Source: Glossina fuscipes (Eukaryota; Arthropoda; Insecta; Diptera; Glossinidae). From it: 64,000 nucleotides of DNA. A model generated the notes under the pieces. That model saw only the letters and a list, made by a program, of their open reading frames with translations, did no database searches and was not told where the DNA came from. The stretch is from the NCBI RefSeq assembly GCF_014805625.2, contig NW_023998415.1, forward strand, positions 49,771,908-49,835,907, read 5' to 3'. A program made the position numbers and the translations under genes. Within the stretch, counting starts at the first letter, position 1, and every line of letters begins with the position of its first letter. This document shows positions 36,824 through 49,800 of the stretch, one piece after another.

Positions 36824-39800
36824 CTATAGGGGGCCGTACATAGGTTCAGAATATGGTAGATAAACAGCAGGTACACTCACACCAAAGGATTCTGTAGGTG
36901 CGTAGGAAGTTTGCAAGCTATGATTTGAATGCGCTTTAAATCTGAAATTGGATACCGTTATGTACGGCAAATTTTTAAAGTTAAGATTATGCAAAGCTTC
37001 AAACTTACTTCCTTTTTAAGAAACAAGCTGTGCAAACCGTTATTAAAGCCGCCATCCCTATTAGAGCAGCAATACCCACAAGCCATATGCCTGGAAAGCC
37101 TATTATACCAGCGATGGCTGGAATTTTTCTGGTCGAACATGGTTCTACTGCACTTATTCCATATTCTACATAAACGTCGAGTAACTCTTCCTTTAGACGT
37201 TCGGAGTTCATTAGTCGTTTCATTTCATTAAGTGACATCGCGGAACCATTTCTGAACATTTGAAAACAAGAACTTGCTGCAGTGAAGTCTAAACTGTAAT
37301 CGGATCTGGTTAGCGCTTGCGTATCCATAATGTGTAGGTTCAAGTTAAAAGGCGTGAGTTTTTCCCTCATCTTCTCTTGAAAAGGCCGCACAATATTTCG
37401 TATTTCTTTCGGTGGACGAGCAAATACAAATTTCAGGAGCGATTTATCACGTATAATGAATACATTGAAAGTGCTGAACGTGTGTCGTTTAACATTTTGT
37501 GAATTATTCGCACGTATTTTCATTTCAAAGTAGCCGTCCACATAATCGGCGAATGAACCGGCGGTTTTAAGTTCACCTGTTCGATTGTCAAGTACGAATA
37601 AAGTTTGCCATACGGCGGTTCGCATTGTTTTCGTTCTTTTGTAAAATTGCGGAACAAAAGTAAGATTTTCGATAGTTAAGATTAAGGGCTCAGCTTCCGC
37701 GTCCAAATCGGTGACGCGAATTTTTGTAATAATTGTATCAATGGGTACATTGATGCGTACGCCCACCGATGCATACTTATGCTCGAATTGCGGTAAATTG
37801 TCATCAATGTCAATCACTCTTACGTGAATTCGTAAATGAGAGCGATCGTATCGGTCGTACGTATCGCCAATTAACGAATCAATCGCTTCACCCCGTTGTA
37901 GACATTTAACAGTTAATTGAAAATTCTCAACTAACTCTCGATCTATCGGTTTCGTCGTTTTTAAGGTAGCGGTATTATTTTCGGACGTCTCAATAGAAAA
38001 AACTTTCTCATCATTTCCCTCAATTATTACGTAATCAATTAAAGCATTCTCTCCTATGTCTATATCAATAGCTGCGAAATTTCCAACAATTGTTCCTCCA
38101 TGTTCTTCTTCGAGAACAAGAAATTGTAAAGGTCCTTCGTCCTAGATTATATAAAAATGTTTTTAATTTTTCAGTGCTGAAGTCCGTGCTTTCAAGTTAT
38201 GTTGTATACTAACTGGTTCTCTGCAAAAGACTGGCTGATGGTCGTTCACATCCAAAATATTGATTTGTAGAACTTTCGTCAACGATTGTCCCGGCTGTCC
38301 ATCATCATATACTTCCAGGATTATGTTATATAAATCTTTAGTTTCGCGATCTAGTACTTGAGATGTGCTTATTAGGCCAGTGTTTTCATCGATTTTAAAC
38401 GCGGCCGCATCGAGTGTATCATCTAATATTTTATAATGCAAAGTACCCGATGGTGTATTTGGATTATCTGGATCGCTAGCTTGAACTTGAAAGACTGCAG
38501 TGCCAATAGGAGCATTCTAAACAAAATTAATAAACACGTTAATTATATTTGGCTTTCTGGCATATTTTGAAAAATGAAAAAAATTCTTCTTCATCGTCTT
38601 CTTCTCCTCCTCCTATTGAACAAATCAAAAATCCAAAATTCATTGTGAAAAGTGCCCAATGTGATTTGATTGATTTATTTGATTTGTAATCTTCAATCCG
38701 TAATTTTCAGTCTGTTAAATTTACAATATATATCATATGTGTTCAGATGGTGAGTGGGTTTTCGATCACTTGATTTTTTTTTTTTGACTTTCTTTGAATT
38801 CTGCTTTTACTACCGAAACTTGCTAGCGTATGTAATGCGCGCTATATAGGTATTGTATTTACTCTGACTTCTCAATGACGCGTGTTCAATTGGTAATTGG
38901 CTAATGAAATTCTAACAATTGTACGAGAGAGAAGGGCATTTGCCGTTTCATTCACAGCAATTGCTACGGATTTCGACTTTTTTCAAATTTTCTATAATTA
39001 TTTTATTATCTTATGTATATGAGCAGGGCATAGTTGAGGCGATTTTGGCAGTGATAGGGCCTACACATAGTAATGAAATAGGACTTTTCTAATAGGATTT
39101 AAAATTTTTTAAAACGTATCTAAAGTCTGGAAGCTGGTAATGTCTCTGAAAGTGGTTACAACTCATTTTGGACATTGCATTCTTTTATTGTTATGCCTGA
39201 GATTTCTTAGCAATGACTTAGCTTTTACTTCGCGATAAGCCGTAACTTAGCAACATAGACATTTTTAACAAAAGTGCAAACCTTGGCGGGCTATCTTCAC
39301 TTCGGTTCACTTCGCACATTTAAATCGTGTCTAACATGTGTTGATAATAAGAAGCGATTTAATGCTATGCCAAACAAGGGGACATAACATTATATTATAA
39401 TTTTAATGCAATTCACTTACTTCTTTAACGTCGGCCACTTGCCCATCTTTCGGCTTCAGGAAATACGGTTTGCCATCATTGGCACTAACATCTCCAATGT
39501 AAATAGCAACACTAGTTTCAGAGCTTAAAGCCATTTGCTTTGAGATTTGTTCACCATTGTCTTGGGCTATAATGCGTATGGTATAGGGTTCAGCGCGTCC
39601 CTTACCCGTTAGTTCACTTTTGGTTTTTATTTCGCCCGTATATTTATTAATCTTGAAAAGATCAGCTACCTCATCTTCTTCTGCAATTTTATAGTAAACC
39701 TCACCACTGGGACCTTCATCCAGATCGGTAGCAAAAACTTTTATAACGCTTGTTTCAATGTCCGCGTTTTCAGGTATTACTGCCGTGTATTCGATTTGGT

Positions 39801-42800
39801 CAAACTGTGGAACATTATCGTTTATATCCAATACGTCGATTTCAAGGTCGACAAAACTGTGTTTAGAATCCATTGGTTTTCCAGGCGAATCTTCAGCCTT
39901 TACTTGCAAATATATACGAGGAGTCCGTTCATGGTCTATGAGTTGATTTAATCCTATCATAATTTCACCTGTTGAAGAATTAATTTCAAATAAGCCCGAA
40001 TGTTCTCCATGTAGTGAATATATGATCTTATGATAACCGAAACGTTCGTCACGTTCAGTTAGAGTGGCATCCTTGTCGGTGGCTCGGACACGTATTATCT
40101 TAAGAGGATGCTTCTTATTTTCCTCTACCGTTGCCCGATAAGATTGCTCTTCAAATATTGGGCCGTTGTCATTGACATTCTCGATCGTTATATTTACCTT
40201 ACTAATAGTGCTACGCTGGCCATCTGGCGAATTGGCTTTGATTTGGAATATACATTGAACTTCATCCTCTCTAAGGGTTTCATAATCCAAACGTTTACGT
40301 AAAATTACTTCGCCACTGCGTTCGTGAATATGAAAGTATTCCAATTTAAGTGGTTCGATCAACTGGAAACTTTTTATAGGCAGCTTCGTGATAGGGTCTT
40401 CAGCTTGTAATACGAAGAGCGTACTTTCAATGGGCATTTCTTCCATAATATGTATATTTATTACAGCCTTCGAACTAACCCAGCCCTTATTGGTGAACAC
40501 AGGATTTGTATCCTTGAACGATTGCACATAAATTGTAACCTCAGTAGTATCAATTTGGGAGTCAAGATTTATTTCAGCGTTTAAGTCTCTTACTTCAATA
40601 GGCAACACGATAACTGCTGCTAAGTCATGACGTAATTTTCCATTAACCGAGATAATACCACTCTGGTTGTTTATTCGAAAGGCGTCTTCAACGCGATAAC
40701 TTGTGCGATTGATCAAACCAATCCCTGTTTTGGTAATTGCCTTGATATTATCATCTTTAATAGAGTAACACAGTTTGGAATTTAAATCGCTATCAATGGC
40801 CTTTACTTTAATCACAGTTTCCCCAAATTCAGTACGTTCCGAAATGTACGCCACGTAACTAGGATGTTCAAATTTTGGTTTTTCATCGTTGATATCTTTG
40901 ATATTTACATAAACAGTGGAGGTAGCTGTTTCAGCTATCGGTAAACCAGAGTCCACAGCGTTAACAATGATTTCAAAACTGCCCATATTTGATTCACGAT
41001 CGATGCGAGCCTGTGGGGAGACCCTTATTAAGCCGATACTATAAAAGAAAAAGATTTATATTTTATATTCCACCTGTCAACAAATTAGGGAAAGAAACGC
41101 GAAAATAGCTTACGCTTCATCGATTTCAAAGTTATCATTAGCTCCCACAATACGATAACGGAGTAAACTATCCAAACCATCTGGGTCATGAGCTCTGACT
41201 ACAGTTACATTATGACCTGCGGGAGCGTTTTCTGGTATCGATACTCGATAACTAGGCGGGCCCAAAATTGGTACGTTTTCAACATTCTGAAAATGACCTT
41301 TGAACACTGGTCGTTGGTTACCCGAAATACCCACACGTATTGAAACTTTGGTAATATTAGTTAACGGCGGTATTCCAAAATCGGTAGCTGCCACCTCCAA
41401 CTCATATTCTCCTCTCTCCGTATCCTTGGAACGTGCTATTTTTTGCAATGAAATTTCTCCAGATACTTCATCAATGTGAAACACATTGCCAGATATGCTA
41501 TTTTCTGATATTATGCCATATCGAATTTTACCACCACCTTGAGCAGGACCATCTACATCAATGGCTCTTATAATAAATTGTGGTTCAAAAATGGCGGTAT
41601 TCTCCCTTATAGTACGAACATATTCTGATTTTTCAAATTGCGGATAGTTGTCGTTTATATCGTCAATTTCTACGTAAATTTGGGCATTCATTTCACGGCC
41701 ACCTCCGTCTGCTGCTACAATGGAGAAACTATAACTACTTTGTGTTTCGTAGTCCAAAGTCTTTTTGACGAAAAACCCTCCCAATTTGGGATCTGTGTAA
41801 AAGTGATCGGCACCGAAGCCTTTAAGACAATAAGTTATATCACCAAATTTACCAGAATCCTTTTCCGTGGCTGTAATTGAACCAATCCGGGAATTAGGGG
41901 GAAGATTTTCGGATACGGAAAATCGATAACTACTGGATTCAAATACTGGAGAATTGTCATTGAGATCAGTAAGTTCAACGTTAACTCGAACTTTGGATTT
42001 CTCTTCGCCTCTCACCGAAGCAATAATATCAAACAAGAATATTCTGTCCATTGAATCGGCAACGTCATAATCTAAACGACTTGAGTTCAGCACCTTTACA
42101 ACGATGGGTGTTCTCCCTTGACCTTCGAAAGGACTTACACTGAATACATTAAGAGAATTGCGAATATTTCGCAATTTTAAATCATAGTGGCTGTTACTGC
42201 CCGTATCTAAATCATTAATAAAAATTGCGAGTCCAGGTAGGGGCATTCCTATGCCCAGGTTTTCTGGTATAGATATGGTAAGATTATTGCTGTTAAACGT
42301 AGGAACATGATCATCAATGTCATTAACAACTATTGTGATCTGAGTGGTAGAGCTGTCTGCTGGCATGAAGCCGTCAATTAATTCCGTAGCCCGCACTGAG
42401 AAAACATAAACGCCTGCGTTTTGCAAAATACGCGAATTTTCACGATCCAAAGATATATTAGTAGTTGCCAACACGGCAGTACCCTCGATAGGGTCTCCGA
42501 AGGGTATTAAAGTAAAATATCCAAATACTTCATCTTCCAAAGATAAGATAACATCGCGGGGAATTCCCACGTCTCCGTCAATAGCAGCAACGTTTAACAC
42601 GCTAGTTCCTGGGGCAGTATTTTCATCGATTGTTGCGGAATATGGCGCATTGATAAACACAGGTGACTGATCTTGAACGTCTATCAAGGATATCGAAATG
42701 GTAGCATATGAGGTTAAAGGATTTTCTAGAGAGCCATCTGAAGCAGATATGGTCATAATATAATTGGGGCGCCGTTCAAAATCAAGGGGCTTCCTTAGAA

Positions 42801-45800
42801 ATACATGGGCTGTGTAGTTACCAGGTGAAATCTCCTCGGCGGTAACATTAAAAGTATCACAAATATCGTTCTCCTGCAAATAAAACAAAATTCTTAATAA
42901 ATTTTCAACATTTTTTCCTACCTATCACTCAGCAATACGCAATGAGCGTTCATAAAGTTTGCCTCTTATCGTGTCAATAAACTGAAATAAAGTTTTCAGA
43001 TTGGAAACAACAATATATTCTGAAAATAATTTGTAAAAAGTGAAGTATCAACGCTTCTCGTGCATATACCGGTAACGGCCTTTTAAGCCATAATTTGAAA
43101 AACAGTAGGAGTTTATAAGGAATGAGTAGGTAAGCGATTTCATCTACATCCCTTGCTCTTAGAGAAAGGTTATGCATTCGCACTTAAGCTTGTTAGCTCC
43201 TGTTTGGGCTTGTAACATACACTAGTCATAGTAGGTGGTCATGTGTCAACTATGACAACTACTTCGATTAAAACTAAACGTAGGCACCCAAATCACCATA
43301 TGTTAATATATGCCGTACCTTGGAATAACCGTTGCGTCTTATCTGAATCTCAACACATGCTCCTTCCCAATCTTTACTCTCTACCGACAATATTAGTTGC
43401 AATTTCTACTTACTTGCACACACTTAATAGTAACCTCCGCATTTCGATCGGTATCGTGATCCACAACAATTATGGAGGGTTTTATGTCCAATTCTGAATT
43501 TACTTCCAACAATTCAGAAATATTCGCCAAATATGGCCGCGTCATAAATATTGGCTGGTTGTCATTATAATCGCGTACTGGTATCTCACGTCTCAATGAG
43601 ATTGTGTGGGGTTCATTTCCATAGAGACCTTCGTCGGTCAAGCTGATTATTACTTCGATAGTGTCTTGAGTTTCACGATCCAATTCTTGACGTAAGCGTA
43701 CCACACCAGTATGACGATCAACCGAGAACACTGGTCCAGATATACTATATTTTACAGCAGTGCCCTTGGGATCCACGCCTAAAGCAAAATATATGAAATT
43801 TTCGATAGTAAAGAAACTGAAAAGGAAAGCTTTGAAAATAATCTATATCACTCTAACTAACTAACTGTGATTAGATCTCAAGTAATAATATAACGCATAA
43901 AAATAATACGTTGTGTAAAAAGCGAGAAATGAGATATAAATTTGCGATATATGCCCGAAGAAGCAAAATGATGTGTGCATCTTTGCTCCATCATATTTCT
44001 GCAGGAAAAACACACATGCACAGTAGGCCAGACATAGCAAGCTCGGCAATAATTATTAAATTGCGCAGCATAAAATCTAACATACAAATATAATATGAAA
44101 CAAGTAAAAATATTCGGTCAAGTCGGAGGACAGGATGCAAAAATAGGCGTGGATGATCCAAATTTTGCGGAATTTATTTTTGTATGAAATCACTACTATA
44201 AGTTAATTTCCATTGCAACATATTAAAATTTCGACTTTTCTGTTCTGCAATGGATCAATTTTCGTGAAAATCCTTATTAGGGTAGGATCCAAACAATAGG
44301 CCGAGATGGTTCAAATTTGGTACAATCAATTTTTTTATGCGAGAGCTTCAGCTTTCGTTACGTGAGAGAGGGTTCCAAAATTGCCCCAGTCGATCCAAAG
44401 CTTTCACATCAATTTAAAATGCCGAAAAAACACTACTACTTAGCCACTTTTGCCGAGAAAATTTTGAACGCAATTGCAATCTTTTTCTATACGATGACTT
44501 TTCACAATAGATCGTTATTTGGAGCGAGTGGTCGAAGACGTGGACCAATCCGAATTATTTTCAATAGCGCTCGTCCTTGGATCAAAACACGTCAGTGTAC
44601 CAAAATTCATCAAAATATCTCAAACATTTCGACTTGTAGCCAGAATACAAATTTACATCGACACACATCAACCGGACGGACGGAGTGGCTGGGATAATTT
44701 TTGAATTTTTTACGGAAATTGCTCCTGTATAGGTCAGCTAAGCAAAACAAATTGACCCGTAATAGTTTATACAAAAGTTCATGCAAAAATAAACTCCGTA
44801 AAATTTGGCCTTCTACACCCATTTTTGGATCCTGCATAAGGTACGGGATAAAACCAGTACTACATTAGGTTGCGTTTTGGGCCCGCTTCCCCATAAATTC
44901 GGGCATGAAAAAATGCCTTTATATAGAGATAAGATATAATTTTTGCGTGTCAAGGTATTTCATTGTCGGCTTTGCCCGACCATAATATTCTTTCTTGTTT
45001 TAAATTTTCTTTTTTGGCATAACCATTAATTCAGGTTTGTGTCGAACACACTATTTAAATTTGCAAATGTGTTACGAACGATTTTTCAAAAGCTTCACTC
45101 AGCCGTAAGGCAAAAAACATAATCTGGAATAACGGCAATGATGATCACTAGCGTTAATTATATATATATATATACATACAGTTTTCTTCGTGTAATACAT
45201 AGGTTAGGTTCACTTAGTTTCCATCCATACAACATAGACAAACAATTTTAGCAATTATTGGATGCGAGTTGCTTAGATGAGTCTTACAACAAATCTTAAA
45301 AAAAGAAAGAAACTCTAGGCAGACTGAATGGAATGATTTGTATTCAAGTTTCTATCAATAGACAATATGTGCTCTATTCTAAATAATTATTTACTTTTGC
45401 CGAGAATGCGTACTATCACTGTGCGCACTTTTAAAAATTTTATAACAGTCTTGTTCAAGAACCCGAAAGCTTCTTAGCACGTATTTAATCAATTTTATCA
45501 ATATAAGGTAATTAGTTTTCCTGGAAATACTTGCTTCTTTGGAATTTTCACAAAAGGTTTTTTTGTTGTTATTTATTATTTATAAGCGTACATAACGTAC
45601 TGATATATAATACATGTCTTGTTTTGTTTTGTGTTCATTTCACATTTCACTGATTTCAAACCTAGATCACGGAATGCATAAATGATGTTTTATATTTAGA
45701 CGTATGTATATATATATGCTTTAGTTTATTACTGTACTATATAAAGCAGCATCAAAGTAAGCCTATCTACCTATAAGCCATTCGCCTGTCTATTTTTCTC

Positions 45801-46790
45801 TCTATGTGTGTACGAAATATTGTCTTAAGCCTAAAAACATTGGAAGTTCTTCCCCCGACAAATTGGCCATGAGACTGGAAGAAATCGATCAAAAAACGCG
45901 TTCTATACCTTTCAGTGCGAACTGTGCTTTAAAAAGCAAAAAGAAATTTGCTCTTCTGGTCATTACTCATAAATTACAACAGATACAACGATAAAAATTT
46001 CAATTATTATATTGTATTATATATGTTCCACGAGTAATCTCATAGTATTTATGTAAAAGTGGAAAAATCGGCCGGAACAATCAACATCGAAATTTCTTTA
46101 TTTTTGTTTTTCTCTTATCAAAATAAAGATGCTGGGTATAAAGGATGCGGCCATAGCTGAATATAATTTTCTGAACAGTTTATTTTCAAGCCGACTTTGT
46201 CATTGGTTTTTCTTGTTTGTTCATCTTACAGTTAGTTGCGAACAGGTACTTGCTCGCTTCTTACCATTTGGAAGGTCTTATATGTACATATATATATATA
46301 TGTATATATAATGTGTTTACTTACAATCATTCGCGAGCATCTTTTGTTTGGTGTCTTTTCTGTTTTCCTTTCTTTTTTTTTTTCTTGATGAGTCCCTATA
46401 TGTATGTATATGTGATATATATGAACTTAGAAATTGTATTTTAATTCCTCTAAATTTTTATGTGCGTATTTTTATATATGTACAACAAGAGCAAAATTAA
46501 TTCATTTAATGTTTGCTGAGCTTAATAACAATCTTGATAATATTAGCTCTTAAAAAGTTGTTATACATATATATATATATAAATATATACCAACCTTTTA
46601 ATTGATACACTGGACTACCGATAGCCACATTTTCTGCTAAGCTGAAATGAGCCATATCTCCGCCTTCCATGAAATGTGGAAGTTGATTGACATGTTGAGA
46701 TTTTGCATTGTATGCCGAATATAACATTAAACACAATATTAAAAATAACTGTTGCAAAATTTGCACCAAATTCCGCATTGAGTGCCACAT
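36824..46790 (-). CDS. Cad74A: Cad74A-like non-classical cadherin
   Basis: Seven minus-strand exons join in frame: 46790-46595, 43778-43414, 42873-41114, 41038-39421, 38516-38214, 38141-37009 and 36941-36824, giving 1,830 residues. Order: signal peptide (hydrophobic QQLFLILCLMLYSAYNA), about 14 extracellular cadherin repeats, one membrane helix (PGIWLVGIAALIGMAALITV) and a short 40-residue tail ending PYSEPMYGPL. Repeat borders are marked by NQLPHF, DYNDNQPIF, DVQDQSPVF, DIDDHVPTF, DLNDNSPVF, DINDNYPQF, DINDEKPKF, NVNDNGPIF, DINDNVPQF, DVNDHQPVF and DIDDNLPQF. Three further borders (GNQRPVF, FKDTNPVF, SANDGKPYF) have lost the usual calcium-binding DxNDN. No catenin-binding region is visible. 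The name rests on length near Drosophila Cad74A and on Mip being the neighbour; Cad87A is the main alternative. Intron 1 (2,816 nt) holds two repeats. Confidence 0.88.
44098..45001. repeat. Family A element with both ends, inside cadherin intron 1
   Basis: The ends are inverted relative to each other: AAACAAGTAAAAATATTCGG on the left, and the reverse complement AAACAAGAAAGAATATTATGG on the right. The right end keeps the hairpin GTCGG/CCGAC at 44965-44980. Internal family A blocks, including CTCAAACATTTCGACTTGTA, are in the plus orientation. It is non-coding. Confidence 0.6.
45790..46180. repeat. Partial family B repeat in cadherin intron 1
   Basis: A right end with GGGTATAAAGGATGCGG followed by a decayed hairpin arm (GCTGAATATAAT) lies at 46134-46165. 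Upstream sequence keeps fragments such as a CCCCCGACAAATTGG block. The left limit is approximate. Confidence 0.35.
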
Positions 46791-46831
46791 TGCTTTTGCA
46801 ATTCTTTTCTTCTCTTTCTTAAGTTACGTAT

Positions 46832-46834
<3 letters not shown>

Positions 46835-46870
<36 letters not shown>
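46835..46870. repeat. (CA)18 microsatellite
   Basis: Eighteen uninterrupted CA units lie 45 bases upstream of the cadherin start codon, probably in its 5' UTR or promoter region. The tract should be length-polymorphic. Confidence 0.9.
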
Positions 46871-46875
<5 letters not shown>

Positions 46876-49800
46876 AGACAGACAGAAAAACACACATGCA
46901 CACTCAAAAGCAGTTAAACAAAACGCACTTTTTATATAACGACATTTGCACTGGTTCAACCAAAAAAAATAAGCAAAATAAATAAATAAGTCAAAGAGGT
47001 CTAAAATAAAAAGCAGTTAGGTAGTAGTAAAGTAGTAGACCGATAAATATATTTTACTCATTCTATTAAACGCTTAGTTCATACTTGTATATAAAAGCAG
47101 CATTTTCACTTCAAAAGTTTTCCAATATCTTGTATATAGCCGAGCTTTTACAACAAGATAAAGATAATCACAATATTGTAAGCGATTCATCCTGAATTCG
47201 TTGGCAGTTATCAATTTTAAAAAATTTTTCAAAACTTAGTACTAAAACGTACTGGAAAGTCATTCCATTTGAAATAACCAAACAAAAAAAAATTTATCAA
47301 ATACTTTTGACCTAAGAATAATAGTGAGCTAATAAAAAAGAAAGTCCTGATAAGTAAATCCGCTGCTCTAGATTTCAAATCATTATTCATCGTTATTTGC
47401 AAGTTGCTTGCTTGGTTTTGTAGATTTACTTCAGTTGATGGTGATTTCAAATTTGATCTCTCGAAATTATCTATGAGCCTTGTACAGTTACATCAAATGG
47501 ATTGCGAAACAAGAATACAATATAGAATTTACAAATTATACGTTTATAAATTATATTTTGTTAATCTTTCATAAAGCCAGATAGATATGTGATAGTTAAC
47601 TTAACACAAGTGAAAAAAGTATAGTGGATAACGGTCCACCATTAAATATCCCACACCAGTTTGCTTGATATAATGATTTGTGTAGCACTTTTCAATATAA
47701 GGGCTTATATGGGAAGTGGTCAAAAAGACTATCTATACCATTTTTAATGGCGTTTGTCCTTGGGCCAAAACCTGTCTGTATGATAAATTTCGTCAAAATA
47801 CTTTAGAGATCGCGAGCTGTAGATTGAACATAAGAATACATGGGCAGACAGACGGACAAATTTAAACTGGTATAATAAAAAGTGAAAGTAGCCCAAGTCC
47901 TTCTGGGTGTTGTATACATCTGCACAATTTTAATATGTTACAAATGATGTAGGGTATAAAAATTAATAAATATAGAATACATAGTACGAGTTAGGATAAG
48001 AACAAGTAAGAACGTTATAGTCGGTCAATACTCTACACCACTTCGTCTAGTACAGTCATTCACTCGTTTCGGTAATGATAGATGAAAAATTGCACATTAT
48101 TGATCAAAGCCCGAAATTTAGCAAACTTTATTTACTTTCCGAAAATTGCATTATTTTTCAGGTAGCGTCTTAGAAAACTAAAAATTAGACTTTCTCCCCA
48201 TATAAGGGCTTGCGTTTTATAATAATGTCTACAGATGTTAGAGTCTAAAATATAGGCCTATCTCATCAAAATTCCCCATCGTTAATTTTTGCGCTAAATT
48301 GCTACTGGAAAATTCTAAATCTGTTTCTAAACATCTTTCCTTTTATAAGAAATGTTACATGAAGAGCGATCCAAGAAATGGGCCCATGCGGTTCCAATTT
48401 GGTCCATTTAATTTTTATGTCATATTACTACCACGAATAAATGTATATAACGACTTTTTATAACAAATCATTTTATGGGGTGAGATCGAAAGAGTGGCCC
48501 AATGCGAACCCTTTTCAATAGCGGTCGTCCTTGAGTCAAAGCACCTCAGTGCACCAAATTTCATCGAAATATATCAAAAATTTCCATGGGTAAGCTGGGC
48601 ATTGGTACTTTCAATCGTATATTCACTGGAGAAACGAAGGCTGACCATAGATGTTTCTGGCTTTCTTGACTCTCCGTTCTTATTAGTGGAGATTAATTTC
48701 AATGTTGGTAATTGTTCTTTCAGAAATTTGATTTTCTCATAAATGTTAGTTAGTATAGACATAAATATGAGGTGTTAAATTCGTTCCGGGCTCCCTACAA
48801 AAATCTAAATGGTAACTATAAGATTATCTTAATGTCGGATAGGCACGTCCTGCCTAAATTGTATCTAAATTAACTCTTTATCTTTAAAGCTTCCTTCGTA
48901 TGGTTCGTAAATTAAACTACAACTGTTGACTATTATCGATTACCAAGATTTTGCGTGTTTGCATCGGTTTAGTGGTTCCCTCCTAGCTTGGGTCTATACC
49001 GGTTGCGAGTGCGTCGTTGTGCTAGCAGTATATATGCTTTTCTTTTTTCATTTTTTTTCTTGTTTATTTGTATGTGAGTCTGATCTGTTCGTTGTTTCTT
49101 TTACTTTTACTTTATGAAAGTTATTCTTAATGTTTAACTTGAGGTTCATTATTAAGAGTATGTTCGGCTAAGTTATACTCTACATTATTTGTGGTGCAGG
49201 TTACATTAGGTTTTGGTTAGGTGCGGACGTGTGTAACATCTAGAAGGGCTTCAAGTAGACCCATCTTTTATTATACAGGTCCAAAACGTGTCTGTCCTAT
49301 ATTATGCCTGTCCATGTATATTTGTGCTTAACCTGTTGGTCGCATGGTTTGATATATTTTGATGAAATTTGATGCATTAACGTGAGGTGACCCAAGCACG
49401 AACCCTATAGAAAATGGTTTGAATTGGTTCACTTTCTCACCCGCTCCCGTTGCAATTTTCAAAATTTGTTTACAAAACGCGTTGTGTAATAGTATTTCAT
49501 CATTTTAAATTGTTATGAAAAATTTGGTTCGGTTGGGGAAATTTTTTGAGTCTCCTCTCATATAACCGTTCCTACGAAAACTAAATCTTTACGTAGTAAA
49601 AACGTATAGTAAATTGACAGAAAAATCAAATCCATTGAATTTTTATCACGAAAGTTGATTTTTTGAACTCGACCGCACCGCAAGAACTCTTAGGCAATGT
49701 TGTCCTTTATATGATAATAAGGCCTAATCGATAATGTTTTATGATGAAAATTTATTCCTTGATAGTAATTTGGCCATAAAAATTAACGGGACCAAATTGG

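Noticed and set aside
46129..46444. Plus-strand hydrophobic frames in cadherin intron 1
   Set aside because: Come from TATATG microsatellite and T-rich tracts in an intron.
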